Part shown: positions 63,001 to 64,000 of the stretch, one piece after another
Numbering within the stretch: the stretch's first letter is position 1
Layout of the letters: every line of letters begins with the position of its first letter
Source of the DNA: Blepharisma japonicum
Taxonomy: Eukaryota; Ciliophora; Heterotrichea; Heterotrichida; Blepharismidae
Assembly (NCBI GenBank): GCA_949751835.1
Contig: CATKHK010000116.1
Coordinates: 1 to 64,000 of the forward strand
Reading direction: 5' to 3'
Length of the DNA: 64,000 bases
Translations under genes and position numbers: made by a program
The notes under the pieces: model-generated
What the model was told of the DNA's origin: nothing
Database searches by the model: none
Seen by the model: the letters and a program-made list of their open reading frames with translations, nothing else

Positions 63001-64000
63001 ACCTGCGCCCAAGTAATATATACACTTGATAATTATGGAAATTATATCGACTATGGAGCTCACCTTAATCAAAACATAACCCTGATCGAAAGTCCGCCTA
63101 TTGGCAAAACTTTTCAGCTCACTGCTTTTGCTTATCCTAATATACCAGGAAAAGTCGCAGACATTTCTTTAGTATTTTCTCTCACAAAAACACTCCCGAT
63201 TGGGAGTGTTTTACAATTGTATTGTGGATTTTCTCAATGAATTGACACTTTAATATGAATTCAGGAGATATGCTATTCAAGCTTCGATTATTTATCATGT
63301 AAATATATAGATGGGACTATTCAACTTATTACTAATGTTCAAATTCCTGCATCAACGCAAATTGAAATTTATATTGAAACTGCTTTAGTTTTGCCTATTT
63401 CTCCAGGAAAAACTTCATCTGGTATCCAAATTACAACGTATTGGAACGGCATTGTAATTACAGGAGATCCAGCTCCTGGGTTTCTTTTTACTGTTGGGCC
63501 TAAAACAACGTCCCAGATTACCTTGTCTTCAATTGCTTTTAATGGTATAACTAATACTGGGCATTTGTCTTCATATACTTTTAACTTTGCTTCATCTGAG
63601 GCAGTAGAAATTGGAGATTATTTTGTCATTCAGTTTCCTAAAGCATTTAATCCTTATATAGGAGACGTGATTTATAGTGACTGCTCACCAAATATCTTAT
63701 ACCTTCCTTGCAGCTCATCATCACTTGGTGGAATCATGTGCAATCCTGACCACTGATATCTAAAGGCATCTGGAATAAATATCACTAAAAATGCCAATGA
63801 GCGTTTAGATATAAAAATCGATAAAATCTTAAATCCGCAGTCTTCATCTTATAAATTCAATATATTTCATTATAATTCTCAAGGGTGAATAAAAGCTTAT
63901 GGATACTCCAGTAAAACTTTATCAATCGATGGAATACCTTACACTATGAATTTAAAAAACGTCAGTCTGGATGACTCAACAATAGGTGCAGTTACTAATT
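60047..64000 (+). CDS. Large secreted or surface protein, 5' part (runs off the window)
   Basis: Starts with a signal peptide MELVFLFIVFSLCKTIQSAS. The protein is Ser/Thr/Ile/Tyr-rich with repeated beta-rich blocks such as KLTFETTHDIPKDGKITVIF, MIITFNTTHEIPGNGIIHIS and DISLVFSLTKTLPIGSVLQL. The recurring T-HxIPxxGxI pattern marks repeated extracellular modules of roughly 600-1000 bases. Many TGA-coded Trp. The frame changes once between about 60770 and 60810: the 5' frame reads to TKKSVYIYGISDVYRTDW and the later one from LESYNKGFWLYSKLTFETTH. No standard 15-16-base intron fits; a 20-base GT-AG stretch at the position is possible, or a small indel. The frame is then open to the edge. It resembles the large ciliate surface proteins that carry cysteine-rich repeats further on, which is inference. 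Confidence 0.75.
63187..63212 (+). repeat. 11-bp perfect inverted repeat inside the surface-protein gene
   Basis: AAAACACTCCC, loop GATT, GGGAGTGTTTT: a perfect 11-bp stem in coding sequence (protein LTKTLPIGSVL). It may be chance given the reading frame constraint, but the stem is unusually GC-rich for this DNA. Confidence 0.7.

Noticed and set aside
63187-63212. Rho-independent terminator
   Set aside because: It lies inside an open eukaryotic reading frame and the organism is a ciliate, so a bacterial terminator makes no sense.

Overview
This is nuclear DNA of a ciliate, and the signs point to a heterotrich close to Blepharisma. Three things in the sequence say so. (1) TGA is read as tryptophan: most genes run through in-frame TGAs, and in the tandem family at the left end aligned paralogues carry TGA in some copies and TGG in others at the same residue. 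TAA and TAG still end genes. (2) Introns are 15 or 16 bases long, start GTAA (one GTGA), mostly end TAG, and nearly all have an A six bases from the 3' end. I could place eleven. (3) Gene content is ciliate-like (calcium-dependent protein kinase, kinesin, PG-rich axonemal repeat proteins, IQ and coiled-coil proteins), with AT-rich DNA and very short intergenic distances.

Layout. 1-6.3 kb: the tail of one gene, then five tandem copies of an unrecognised family of about 235-residue proteins with two membrane segments and a cysteine-rich outer domain; copy 3 has a single premature TAA. 7.2-13.1 kb: a gene-poor stretch with a truncated kelch gene, broken pieces of large membrane and cysteine-rich proteins, and a GATG-type minisatellite. 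13.4-22.1 kb: small hypothetical genes, a divergent BBS-type chaperonin-like gene, a nucleolar RRM protein and a 798-residue coiled-coil protein. 22.2-25.7 kb: two amino-acid transporter paralogues head to head, sharing an intron position. 25.8-34.4 kb: RBR ubiquitin ligase, SAM methyltransferase, CDPK, PG-rich repeat protein, EF-hand protein, zinc-finger protein with 12-residue repeats, and a disordered protein with a CaaX end.

34.4-50 kb: kinesin-1-like motor, Sac1 phosphoinositide phosphatase, several hypotheticals, a second PG-rich repeat protein, a ubiquitin-like protein lacking the terminal GG, an unusual fusion of a TRIM-type RING/B-box/coiled coil with a protein-isoaspartate methyltransferase, and a large beta-propeller-like protein. 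50.2-54.9 kb: a packed minus-strand run (mitochondrial uS5, METTL13-type methyltransferase, DNA polymerase epsilon subunit 2, FCP/SCP phosphatase). 55.3-59.2 kb: coiled-coil protein, 3-hydroxyacyl-CoA dehydrogenase-like pseudoenzyme, IQ-motif protein and a small hypothetical. 60.05 kb to the right edge: the 5' part of a large secreted protein that runs off the window.

There is no operon logic here; neighbours mostly have unrelated jobs. Recurrent themes are cilia/cytoskeleton (kinesin, PG-rich proteins, BBS-like chaperonin, IQ and coiled-coil proteins), calcium signalling (CDPK, EF-hand protein) and ubiquitin (RBR ligase, TRIM fusion, ubiquitin-like protein). I found no tRNA, rRNA, CRISPR, or recognisable transposon.
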